A DNA stretch of 64,000 nt from assembly GCF_002116905.1 (NCBI RefSeq), contig NZ_CP015118.1:5580001-5644000 (forward strand), written 5' to 3'. How positions within the stretch are numbered: the stretch's first letter is position 1; the number at the start of each line of letters is the position of its first letter. Positions 25,226 through 32,363 of this stretch are shown in pieces. Under the pieces are notes generated by a model. That model was not told the DNA's origin. It worked only from the letters and a program-made list of their open reading frames with translations, and did no database searches. The translations under genes were made by a program, and so were the position numbers. The DNA comes from Piscinibacter gummiphilus. GTDB taxonomy: Bacteria > Pseudomonadota > Gammaproteobacteria > Burkholderiales > Burkholderiaceae_C.

Positions 25226-26491
25226 TCAGGCGGCGACGAATTCATTCCACTTTTGAACCATGTAGGCGTTTTCATCCATGATGGCGTTCCAGCACGCGAT
25301 GCCGCCCATGCGTTCCTCGTAGCTGCCGCCGTCGCGCACGCCGCCGGCCTTCTGCAGCAGGTCGCCGTTCGGGCTCTTGATGTCCTTCGCGGCGGCCTTG
25401 CCTTCCATCCAGTAGGCCCACTCGTACGGCTCCATCTTGGCCTTGGCCGTCTCGAGCACCGCGCTGTAGTAGCCCTGGCGGTTGAGGTACGCGCCGGCCC
25501 AGCCGTCGAGGAACCAGTTGATGAACTCGTAGACGGCATCGGCCTTGCGGCCCGTCACCGACTTCGGCACGCCGAAGCCCGCGGCCCACGCGCGGTAGCC
25601 TTCCTTGAGCGGCTGGAACGTGCACGCGATGCCCTTCGTGCGCACGGCCGTCACGGCCGGCGACCACATCGACTGGATCACCACCTCGCCCGAGGCCATC
25701 AGGTTCACGCTTTCGTTGAAGTCCTTCCACAGCGCGCGGAACTGGCCGTTCTTCTTCGCCTCGATCAGCACCTTGATCGTGAGGTCGATCTCCTTCTTCG
25801 TCATGTTCCCCTTGTCGGGGTACTTGTAGAGGCCCGCGGCCTCCACCACCATGGCCGCGTCCATGATGCCGATGCTCGGGATGTTCAGGATGGCCGACTT
25901 GCCCTTGAACTCCGGGTTCAGCAACTCCGCCCACGACGAGATGGGCCGCTTGATCAGGTCGGGCCGGATGCCCAGCGTGTCGGCGTTGTAGACGGTGGGG
26001 ATCAGCGTCATGAACTGCGTGGGGGCGGCCGAGAACGTCTTCGACGTGGGCGACTCGAGGTACATCACCTTCTTCGGGGCCGTGCCCTGGTCGCCGACCT
26101 TCTTGCCCCCGATCTCGCCCTTCGTGAACAGCGGCGTGATCTTGTCGGCGTTCTTGATGCGCTTCGTGTCGATGCCCAGCAGGTTGCCGGTGGGCAGGAT
26201 CTTCTTCAGAGAGAAGTACTCGGTGTCGATCAGGTCGAACGAGTTGGGTGCCGTCACGGCGCGCTTCGTGACGTCGTCGGTGGTGACCGGGATGTACTGG
26301 ATCTTGATGCCGGTGTCGGCCTCGAACTTCTCGGCGATGGCCTTGTCCTGGTTCACCGCGGTGCCCAGGTAGCGCAGCGTGATCTTCTCCTGTGCATGCA
26401 CGAACGGGAAGGCGATGGCGCCGCCGGCGGCGGCCGCGCCCTTGATCAGGCTGCGGCGGGTCGTGTCGAGCTTGTTGGACGAGTCGGACAT
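25226..26491 (-). CDS. Extracellular solute-binding protein, PotD-like, Tat-exported
   Basis: 421 residues. The N-terminus carries a twin-arginine motif, TTRRSLIKGAAAAGG (RR at about residues 12-13), with cleavage near VHAQ, so export is probably by the Tat pathway. The mature part is a class II/PotD-type binding protein (LRYLGTAVNQDKAIAEKFEA, YFSLKKILPTGNL, EFINWFLDGWAGAYLNRQGY). Its length exceeds PotD (about 350), with extra segments around residues 130-160. Ligand is unknown. Its position next to a racemase gene of the hydantoin group hints at a nitrogen-containing ligand other than a plain polyamine. Confidence 0.9.
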   Translation of the reverse strand: MSDSSNKLDTTRRSLIKGAAAAGGAIAFPFVHAQEKITLRYLGTAVNQDKAIAEKFEADTGIKIQYIPVTTDDVTKRAVTAPNSFDLIDTEYFSLKKILPTGNLLGIDTKRIKNADKITPLFTKGEIGGKKVGDQGTAPKKVMYLESPTSKTFSAAPTQFMTLIPTVYNADTLGIRPDLIKRPISSWAELLNPEFKGKSAILNIPSIGIMDAAMVVEAAGLYKYPDKGNMTKKEIDLTIKVLIEAKKNGQFRALWKDFNESVNLMASGEVVIQSMWSPAVTAVRTKGIACTFQPLKEGYRAWAAGFGVPKSVTGRKADAVYEFINWFLDGWAGAYLNRQGYYSAVLETAKAKMEPYEWAYWMEGKAAAKDIKSPNGDLLQKAGGVRDGGSYEERMGGIACWNAIMDENAYMVQKWNEFVAA

Positions 26492-26517
26492 GGGTTCTCC
26501 AGGGGGCAAAAGAGGGG

Positions 26518-27513
26518 TCAGGCCACGAGCGCGTGGGCATCGCGCGCGGGCCACGACGCGTAGACGGTTTCACCAGGGGCCAGCGGGCCGGCGTCGAACA
26601 CGGCATCGGGCACCGAGGCGGTCCAGAAGGTCTCGGCGCCACCGGCCACCGGGCTCACCTTCACGAGCACGCAGGTGCCCTGGTACTCGACAGCACGCAC
26701 GGCCACCTCGCGCGCATCGGGCACCGGCGTGCGGTGCAGCGCGAGCCGGTCGGCGCGCACCGCGATCGGGCCGGCGGGGGAATCGATGACGTTGTGCGCG
26801 CCCATGAAGCGGGCGACGAATTCGGAGCGCGGCGCGTTGAACACCTCGCGCGGCGACCCGGCCTGCTCGATGCGCGCGTTGTTCATCACGACGACCTGGT
26901 CCGCGAGGGCCATGGCCTCTTCCTGCGAGTGGGTGACGTGCACGAACGTGAAGCCGAGCTCCTGCTGCCAGCGCTTGAGTTCGGCGCGCATCTGCACGCG
27001 CAGGAACGGGTCGAGGGCGGACAGCGGCTCGTCGAGCAGCAGCACGCGGGGTTCGGTCATCAGCGCGCGGGCGAGCGCCACGCGCTGCTGCTGGCCACCC
27101 GACAGCTGCGACGGCAGCCGCTGCGCGAGCGCGCCCATCGAGACGAGGTCGAGCAGCTCGCGCGCGCGTTTGTGGCGCTCGGCCTCGGACCGGCCGCGCA
27201 TCTTCCAGCTGAACGCGACGTTGTCGAGCACCGAGAGGTGCGGGAACAGCGCATAGCTCTGGAACATCATCGCGGTGCCCCGGTCGGCCGGTGCGCTGCG
27301 GGTGATGTACTTGCCGCCGAGGAGGATCTCGCCGCTGCTGACCGTCTCGTGGCCCGCGATCATCCGCAGCGTGGACGTCTTGCCGCAGCCCGACGGCCCG
27401 AGCAGGCAGCAGTAGCTGGCGGACGGGATCTTGAGGTCGATGCCGGCCACGGCGACGGTGTCGCCATACCGCTTCACCAACGCCGTGAGCACGAGGGAGG
27501 AGTCCTGGACCAT
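26518..27513 (-). CDS. ABC transporter ATP-binding protein, PotA-type
   Basis: 331 residues with Walker A GPSGCGKTS, Q-loop MFQSYALFPHL, signature LSGGQQQRVALARAL, Walker B VLLLDEPL and switch His in VTHSQEEA. A C-terminal TOBE/OB-type extension of about 90 residues is present (VIDSPAGPIAVRADRLALHR onward), as in PotA. It powers the two permeases downstream. The ATG at 27513 gives the usual start; a longer open frame upstream would run through the divergent promoter. The gene is first in the transporter operon. Confidence 0.92.
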   Translation of the reverse strand: MVQDSSLVLTALVKRYGDTVAVAGIDLKIPSASYCCLLGPSGCGKTSTLRMIAGHETVSSGEILLGGKYITRSAPADRGTAMMFQSYALFPHLSVLDNVAFSWKMRGRSEAERHKRARELLDLVSMGALAQRLPSQLSGGQQQRVALARALMTEPRVLLLDEPLSALDPFLRVQMRAELKRWQQELGFTFVHVTHSQEEAMALADQVVVMNNARIEQAGSPREVFNAPRSEFVARFMGAHNVIDSPAGPIAVRADRLALHRTPVPDAREVAVRAVEYQGTCVLVKVSPVAGGAETFWTASVPDAVFDAGPLAPGETVYASWPARDAHALVA

Positions 27514-27634
27514 GCGCGGGACTGTATGCAAAGGGTATGCCACGAACCGCCCCCTTTCGACGCACCGAACTGGTTCATCCCGGGCCGACGCCCGGGCGCG
27601 CGACTTGCAGCGACGGCGCCATCCTTGATCTTTT

Positions 27635-27642
27635 TGTATACA
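27635..27642. promoter_or_regulatory. TGTATACA palindrome in the divergent transporter/racemase promoter
   Basis: The 133-bp gap between the ABC operon and the racemase gene holds TTGTATACAC, with a perfect 8-bp palindromic core, only 4 bp before the racemase ATG. Two direct GTATGC copies lie at 27524 and 27535, 11 bp apart. GntR-type repressors often bind such TGTATACA cores. The gap shows no clear ribosome site for the racemase. Confidence 0.35.
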
Positions 27643-27646
27643 CGCC

Positions 27647-28387
27647 ATGCGCATCGACGTGATCAACCCCAACACCACGGCCTCGATGACCGCGGCCATC
27701 GGCCATGCGGCCCAGGCCGTGGCGGCGCCCGGCACCCGCATCGTCGCGACGCAGCCGAGCTTCGGCGCGCCGTCGATCGAGGGCCACCACGACGAGGTCT
27801 GGGGCGCCGCGGGAGTCACCGAACAGGTGCGCCTCGGACAGGCCGCGGGCGCGGACGCGTTCGTCATCGCGTGCTTCGGGGACCCGGGCCTCGCCGCCGC
27901 GCGCGAACTGGCGTCCGGCCCCGTGATCGGCATCGCCGAGGCCGCCTTCCATTGCGCCTCGATGCTCGCCACCGGCTTCTCGGTGGTGACCACCCTCACG
28001 CGCACCTGCGTGATCGCCGAACACCTCGTCGTGCAATACGGCTTCGAGCGCACCTGCCGCGGCATCCACGGCACCGACATCGCCGTGCTGGAACTTGAGG
28101 ACCCGGCCAGCGACGCCTACGGACGCATCCTCGCGAGCGCCCGCGACGCGCTCGCCCGTGACCGCTCCGGGGCCATCGTGCTCGGCTGCGCGGGCATGGC
28201 CGACCTGTGCCGGCGGTTGCAGCAGGCGCTGGGGGTGCCGGTGGTGGACGGCGTGGTGGCGGCGGTGAAGCTCGCCGAGTCGCTCGTGTCCCTGGGGCTC
28301 GGCACGAGCAAGGCCGGCGACTACGCCCGTCCGCTGCCGAAAACCTACGTGGGACTGGCCGCTCCGCACGGCCCTGTCGCGAACTGA
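27647..28387 (+). CDS. Asp/Glu/hydantoin racemase family protein
   Basis: 246 residues. Two catalytic cysteines are visible in the family positions, IACFGDPGL near residue 84 and LGCAGMADL near residue 184, and the N-terminus RIDVINPNTTASMT is characteristic. The family racemises aspartate, glutamate, hydantoins or allantoin, or isomerises maleate. The divergent ABC importer suggests a linked uptake and breakdown pathway, for example for a hydantoin or ureide. No hydantoinase or carbamoylase gene is in the window, so that proposal is weak. Confidence 0.87.
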   Translation: MRIDVINPNTTASMTAAIGHAAQAVAAPGTRIVATQPSFGAPSIEGHHDEVWGAAGVTEQVRLGQAAGADAFVIACFGDPGLAAARELASGPVIGIAEAAFHCASMLATGFSVVTTLTRTCVIAEHLVVQYGFERTCRGIHGTDIAVLELEDPASDAYGRILASARDALARDRSGAIVLGCAGMADLCRRLQQALGVPVVDGVVAAVKLAESLVSLGLGTSKAGDYARPLPKTYVGLAAPHGPVAN

Positions 28388-28455
28388 CACCAGGCAAGCG
28401 GATTGCCACCCGCTCCGCCTGCAGCGCCTCGCCGAGGCGCGCAGGAGGAACCGCC

Positions 28456-29283
28456 ATGAACTGGTTACGCACGCTCACCCTGTCCACCCTGATGGCCGCC
28501 GCGGCGGCCCCTGCCCTCGCCTCGCGCGGCATCCCGCCGTGGTACCGGCACCCGCTGCTGCCCGAGACGTTCGCCTTCACGGGGGTGATCACGCCCACGG
28601 TGCTGCAGGACGGGGCGCAGGTGGCCGCGAACAACAACGTCCCGTCGGACTGGGCGGGCGGCACGATCCGCGGCACCATCACGCTCATTCCGGACCGGGC
28701 GGAAGGCGGGGATGCGGGCCCCGGCTCGATCTCCTGGTACGACGGCAACCCCGATTTCGGCCGCAGCGGCAACTGGTACACCGTGAGCATCACCAACCCC
28801 GACGGCAGCGTGTTCACGGTGCCGGGCGACGCGCCCGCCCCTTCACCCATGGGCGACACCAGCACCGGTGTCTTCCAGGCGGACGACGGCTGGTTCAGCC
28901 CGGCCGACCAGGCGCAGGAGACCTTCCACACGAGCCGCAGCTTCTCCGACGAAGCCCACCAGCAGGCCTTCCAGATCGACCTGGCCACGATCATCGGCCT
29001 GCCGCCGGAAGGGCCCCACATGCTCTCGTACCCGCCGCGGGAAGAGTGCTGCGTGTTCGAGCTGCTGCAGACCATCCAGGTCGACGTCGGCGCGGCCACC
29101 TTCACGAACGCCGGGTTCGTGAGCCAGTTCATCGCAGGCGCCGACGGCGAGCGCTACGCCTACGGCTTCCAGCTCACGAAGTTCGTGCACCTGGCGCCGG
29201 TGCCCGAGCCGGAGACGTGGGCCATGATGATCGCCGGGCTCGGACTGGTCGGCTGGGCCGGCCTGCGGCGAGCCCGGGGCTGA
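28456..29283 (+). CDS. PEP-CTERM sorting-domain protein
   Basis: 275 residues with an N-terminal signal peptide (cleavage near ALA) and a full C-terminal sorting signal: VPEPETWAMMIAGLGLVGWA followed by the basic LRRARG. Exosortase/EpsH systems cut at PEP and sort such proteins to the outer surface, usually with exopolysaccharide production. No exosortase gene is in the window. The central region is beta-rich with no recognised catalytic motif; a CC pair (EECCVFE) is present near residue 200. AGGAGG at 28443-28448 is a strong ribosome site. Confidence 0.9.
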   Translation: MNWLRTLTLSTLMAAAAAPALASRGIPPWYRHPLLPETFAFTGVITPTVLQDGAQVAANNNVPSDWAGGTIRGTITLIPDRAEGGDAGPGSISWYDGNPDFGRSGNWYTVSITNPDGSVFTVPGDAPAPSPMGDTSTGVFQADDGWFSPADQAQETFHTSRSFSDEAHQQAFQIDLATIIGLPPEGPHMLSYPPREECCVFELLQTIQVDVGAATFTNAGFVSQFIAGADGERYAYGFQLTKFVHLAPVPEPETWAMMIAGLGLVGWAGLRRARG

Positions 29284-29371
29284 GGCAGCCCCATACAGGG
29301 TGCTGCAACCGTTTCCATCATCCGGAAAGCCCCCCGATGCACGTTTTGCGCCGGTGGGGCATCATGGACCC

Positions 29372-29704
29372 ATGGCAAACCTCCGAAAACTCCTGCTGCT
29401 CGCCCTGCCCTTCGTGGCCGGCGCCACGCTGGCCCAGGCAGCCACGGAACCCGGTCCGGTCGAACGCACCGGCGCGGCCATCGACCGCACGGCCACCCGC
29501 ACCGGTCACGCCATCGAACGGGGTGTCGAGCACACCGGCCGCGCGCTGAACCGCACCGGCGAGGCCATCGGCCGCGGCGCGCACCGCACGGGCGCCGCCA
29601 TCGAGCGGGGTGCCCGCAAGACGGGCGCCGCGATCGGGCGCGGGCTCGACCACACCGGCGCAGCGATCCATCGCGGCGCCGAGAAGGTCGGCCTCACCGA
29701 CTAG
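29372..29704 (+). CDS. Secreted protein of 11-residue tandem repeats
   Basis: 110 residues. A signal peptide (LRKLLLLALPFVAGATLA) ends near AQA. The rest is a chain of units with the pattern TGxAIxRGxxx (TGHAIERGVEH, TGEAIGRGAHR, TGAAIERGARK, TGAAIGRGLDH, TGAAIHRGAEK), 11 residues each apart from one 7-residue unit. Hendecad repeats of this sort form amphipathic helices or extended coiled coils, as in LEA-like and entericidin-like proteins. The function is unknown. The 3' end overlaps the convergent zeta-like gene by 11 bp. Confidence 0.75.
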   Translation: MANLRKLLLLALPFVAGATLAQAATEPGPVERTGAAIDRTATRTGHAIERGVEHTGRALNRTGEAIGRGAHRTGAAIERGARKTGAAIGRGLDHTGAAIHRGAEKVGLTD

Positions 29705-30482
29705 GCGCCACCTTCGGCAGCCACAGGCCCGCAATCGTGTTGAGTTCCGCCAGCGCGGGCTCGGTGCGGTCACGGCAGTCGAACAGCACCGAGTCGCCCT
29801 GCTGCGCGCGCACCAGCGTGAACGCATCGGCCAGCGAGCGGCTGTTGTCGAACATCAGCGTCATGTCGGCCAGCGGCGCGGCCTTCGCGATGGCCTGCTG
29901 CGTGCGGGCGTAGCGCGACCGCAGCGCGGCCTCGGGCACACCGTGGCCACCCTGGGCGCGGCGCGTCTGCACGCGCAGCATCGACATCTGCACCGTGGCC
30001 AGGCCCACGAACAGCAGCACCACGAAGTAGCCCGCGGCCTGCAGCTGCAGCACGGTGTCCGCCTTGCTTTCGACCGTGCCGTCGGGGCGCGGCTTCCAGT
30101 GCGAGAACACCGTCTCGAACGCGAACGGCATCTGCTTGCTCATGATCAGGCCGGTGAAGGCCTGCACGCCTTCCTGCGAGAGCCGCTGCCAGCGCTCGTC
30201 GTCGTCGCGCAGCCGCTGGGCCCACGGGGCGATGCGGCCGGTCAGCGGGTCGGGTGGCGGCAGGATCGAGGCGGTCAGCCGGTCGGCGTTGACGAGCGGG
30301 ATCTGCAACTGGTGCGCCAGCCGGTCGTGCCACAGCGTGGACTTGCCCGAGCCGTTGTGGCCGGCGAGGATGAACGCGGGCGGGCGCTGGACGTTGGAGG
30401 CCGAGCGCAGCGCCGTGTCGAGCAGGGTTTCGACCCGGGGGACGCCGCGGGTGCGAACGCGGGGCGCCGGGCGGTCCGTCAA
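29694..30482 (-). CDS. Zeta-toxin-like P-loop kinase
   Basis: 262 residues. The Walker A motif FILAGHNGSGKSTLW lies at about residues 37-51, followed by NADRL, which in zeta toxins carries the acceptor-binding aspartate. FETVFSHW and the RYARTQQAI arginine region resemble the substrate and ATP-lid parts. Zeta toxins phosphorylate UDP-N-acetylglucosamine and block peptidoglycan synthesis; related kinases have other roles. The start is TTG, overlapping the stop of the partner gene (TTGA), which fixes tight coupling. Whether it is toxic is not known. Confidence 0.82.
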   Translation of the reverse strand: MTDRPAPRVRTRGVPRVETLLDTALRSASNVQRPPAFILAGHNGSGKSTLWHDRLAHQLQIPLVNADRLTASILPPPDPLTGRIAPWAQRLRDDDERWQRLSQEGVQAFTGLIMSKQMPFAFETVFSHWKPRPDGTVESKADTVLQLQAAGYFVVLLFVGLATVQMSMLRVQTRRAQGGHGVPEAALRSRYARTQQAIAKAAPLADMTLMFDNSRSLADAFTLVRAQQGDSVLFDCRDRTEPALAELNTIAGLWLPKVAPSR

Positions 30483-30871
30483 GCCTTGCCGGGCCCGACG
30501 GGGCGGAAGCGGCCACCGACGAGGCGGCCGATCATCTTGCTGCCGTCGGCGCTTTCGCGCACGACCTTGGTGGGGTCTTGCGGGTAGACGGAGTAAGCAC
30601 TGATGCCGGCACCCGAGCCGGCACCGAAGACCGACTGGCGGCTGATGCCGGGCTTGCTCAGGGCCTTGCCGGCCTTCAGCACCAGGGCACCGGCCCGTTC
30701 GCCGGGGCCGAGCCGGGCCGGGTCGCGCGCGGCAGCGCCCAGGCGAACGAGCACGAGGTCGTCGTTCAGCGTGGGGATGCGGGTGCCCTTGACCTCGATG
30801 GCGTCCGCCTGCGGTTCTTCCACGGCGTGGGCAGGCGCGCGGGCAAGGGAACGGGCGGCGGAACGGGACAT
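30479..30871 (-). CDS. Unknown protein coupled to the zeta-like kinase
   Basis: 130 residues; no known domain is recognised. A disordered basic N-terminus precedes a segment LNDDLVLVRLGAAARDPARL and a glycine-rich stretch VFGAGSGAGISAYSVYP, ending in a basic MIGRLVGGRFRPVGPGKA. It has no resemblance to the epsilon antitoxin, which is an all-helical protein of about 90 residues. Its stop overlaps the kinase start by 4 bp, the arrangement expected for an antitoxin or other partner. The ATG at 30871 was chosen over an upstream frame start at 30910. Confidence 0.68.
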   Translation of the reverse strand: MSRSAARSLARAPAHAVEEPQADAIEVKGTRIPTLNDDLVLVRLGAAARDPARLGPGERAGALVLKAGKALSKPGISRQSVFGAGSGAGISAYSVYPQDPTKVVRESADGSKMIGRLVGGRFRPVGPGKA

Positions 30872-30967
30872 GGCGACACCACGGCAGATCGGTTGGTCAA
30901 AGCGTACCACCGAACGACCGGACGCGCCGTGACGGACGCCCGGAACCGGCCTTCCCGACGGGGTTCG

Positions 30968-31279
30968 TCAGGCGCGCCGGTCGCCCGCCTCGCGGGCCAG
31001 CAGCCCGTCGAGGTTCTTCTCGATCTCGGCCTGGATGGCCCGCTGGAAGCCGCTCAGCAGGAAACCCAGCCGCGCGGTCAGCTCGAAGTGGTCGCCCGAC
31101 ACGACCAGCTGGCCGGACACCCCCGTGCGCTTGAACTCGACCGTGTCGCCGGCCTCGCCCGAGTCCACCGAACAGACCATGTCGTACTTGCGGGCCGCGT
31201 CGGCGACCCACTGGCGGGAGATCTCGCGGGCGCGGTCGAGGCCCAGGTCGTGGGTGCGGTGGATGTGGACGTCGGACAT
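30968..31279 (-). CDS. Polyhydroxyalkanoic acid system family protein
   Basis: 103 residues beginning MSDVHIHRTHDLGLDRAREI, which matches the family of small proteins encoded near PHA granule genes. It contains a beta-rich centre (DTVEFKRTGVSGQLVVSGDH) and a helical end. The family is associated with polyhydroxyalkanoate storage, but its role is not defined. It follows the lipoprotein peptidase gene by 22 bp on the same strand. Confidence 0.82.
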   Translation of the reverse strand: MSDVHIHRTHDLGLDRAREISRQWVADAARKYDMVCSVDSGEAGDTVEFKRTGVSGQLVVSGDHFELTARLGFLLSGFQRAIQAEIEKNLDGLLAREAGDRRA

Positions 31280-31301
31280 CGGGTGGGGGATGGATGGGAA
31301 G

Positions 31302-32363
31302 TCAGGGGCCGAGTGTGGCCCGCCGCTCGGCCTGCGGCAAGGCGGCGAGGCGTCGCACCTCGGCGTAGAAGCGGTCGAAGTCGCCGCCCTGGGCCTGGAA
31401 CAGCGCCTCGAAGCGGGGCACGAGTTCGAAGTAGGCGCCGATCACGCCCAGTGCGGCGTTGTTGGCGCGCTCGAACCACGGGTCGTAACCCTTGAAGCCG
31501 CCCCACGGGCCGGCCTTCAGCGCCTCGTACTCGGCGCGCATGGCCGCCATGGCCTCGGCCTTGGCCACGCGCTTCTCGTCGTCGGTGCGGCTGCTGCGGA
31601 AGATGCCGTCGAGCGTGACCCGCGTGCGCAGCGTCAGCGCGCGGAAATCCTCGCGGCGCGCCTCCAGCCGCTGGTACTCCTCGCGCACCGCCGGGCTGCC
31701 GTGGGCCGCCAGCCACCGCTGCACGCCGATGCGCTCGACCGCGGTGGCGAACGACTCGTTGAACACGGTGTCGCCGGGCGCGTACGCCACCTGGTGCGCG
31801 AGCTCGTGGAAGATCAGCCGCGCGAGGTCACCCTCGGCGTAGCGGATGAAGGTGTTGAGCAGCGGGTCGCTGAAGTACGCACCGGGGATGCGGCCGAGCG
31901 TCGAATACGCCGGCACCGGGTACACGCCCACCTCGAGCCCCTGGGCCCGCAGCTCGGCGGCCTCGGCGTCGGCCGCCGCGCGGTCGAAGTAGCCGCGGTA
32001 GCCCACGCAGCCCACGATCGGGAAGCACCAGGTCTTGAGCGTCAGGTCGAGCTCGGGCGTGGCCACCACGTTCCACACGGCCGCCGTGCGGTTCAGGTCG
32101 GCATAGCGGCGGTAGCTCGCGTTGTCGGGCAGGTGCAGCGCCTGCACGGCGAAATCGCGGATGGATTCGGTGAGCGCGAGGCGCTCGCGCAGCTGCGCCG
32201 GCGTGGCCGGGTCGGCGATCCAGTCGGGCACGGGCCGGGCGCTGTTGAGCAGCGAGAAGTGCCCGCCGATGGACTGGCCGTAGTAGCCGAGGGTGCCGCA
32301 GCCGGTGATGCCGCCGGCCAGCACGAGGGCGCCCAGGGCCCCGAGGACGAGGCGGCGCTTCAC
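31302..32363 (-). CDS. Lipoprotein aminopeptidase-like metalloprotease (COG4324 type)
   Basis: 353 residues from a GTG that overlaps the oxidoreductase stop. A lipoprotein signal ends at LAGGITGC with the lipid-bearing Cys at residue 22. The gluzincin motif LIFHELAHQVAY, followed by FNESFATAVE, gives the HExxH histidines and the downstream glutamate ligand. The family is described as predicted aminopeptidases. Conserved IVGCVGYRGYF and STLGRIPGAYFSDPLL blocks support membership. The protein is probably anchored to the inner face of the outer membrane. Confidence 0.86.
   Translation of the reverse strand: MKRRLVLGALGALVLAGGITGCGTLGYYGQSIGGHFSLLNSARPVPDWIADPATPAQLRERLALTESIRDFAVQALHLPDNASYRRYADLNRTAAVWNVVATPELDLTLKTWCFPIVGCVGYRGYFDRAAADAEAAELRAQGLEVGVYPVPAYSTLGRIPGAYFSDPLLNTFIRYAEGDLARLIFHELAHQVAYAPGDTVFNESFATAVERIGVQRWLAAHGSPAVREEYQRLEARREDFRALTLRTRVTLDGIFRSSRTDDEKRVAKAEAMAAMRAEYEALKAGPWGGFKGYDPWFERANNAALGVIGAYFELVPRFEALFQAQGGDFDRFYAEVRRLAALPQAERRATLGP

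Noticed and set aside
29460..29700. CRISPR-like direct repeats
   Set aside because: The repeats are in frame, 33 bp with coding drift and no spacers, and encode the hendecad protein.
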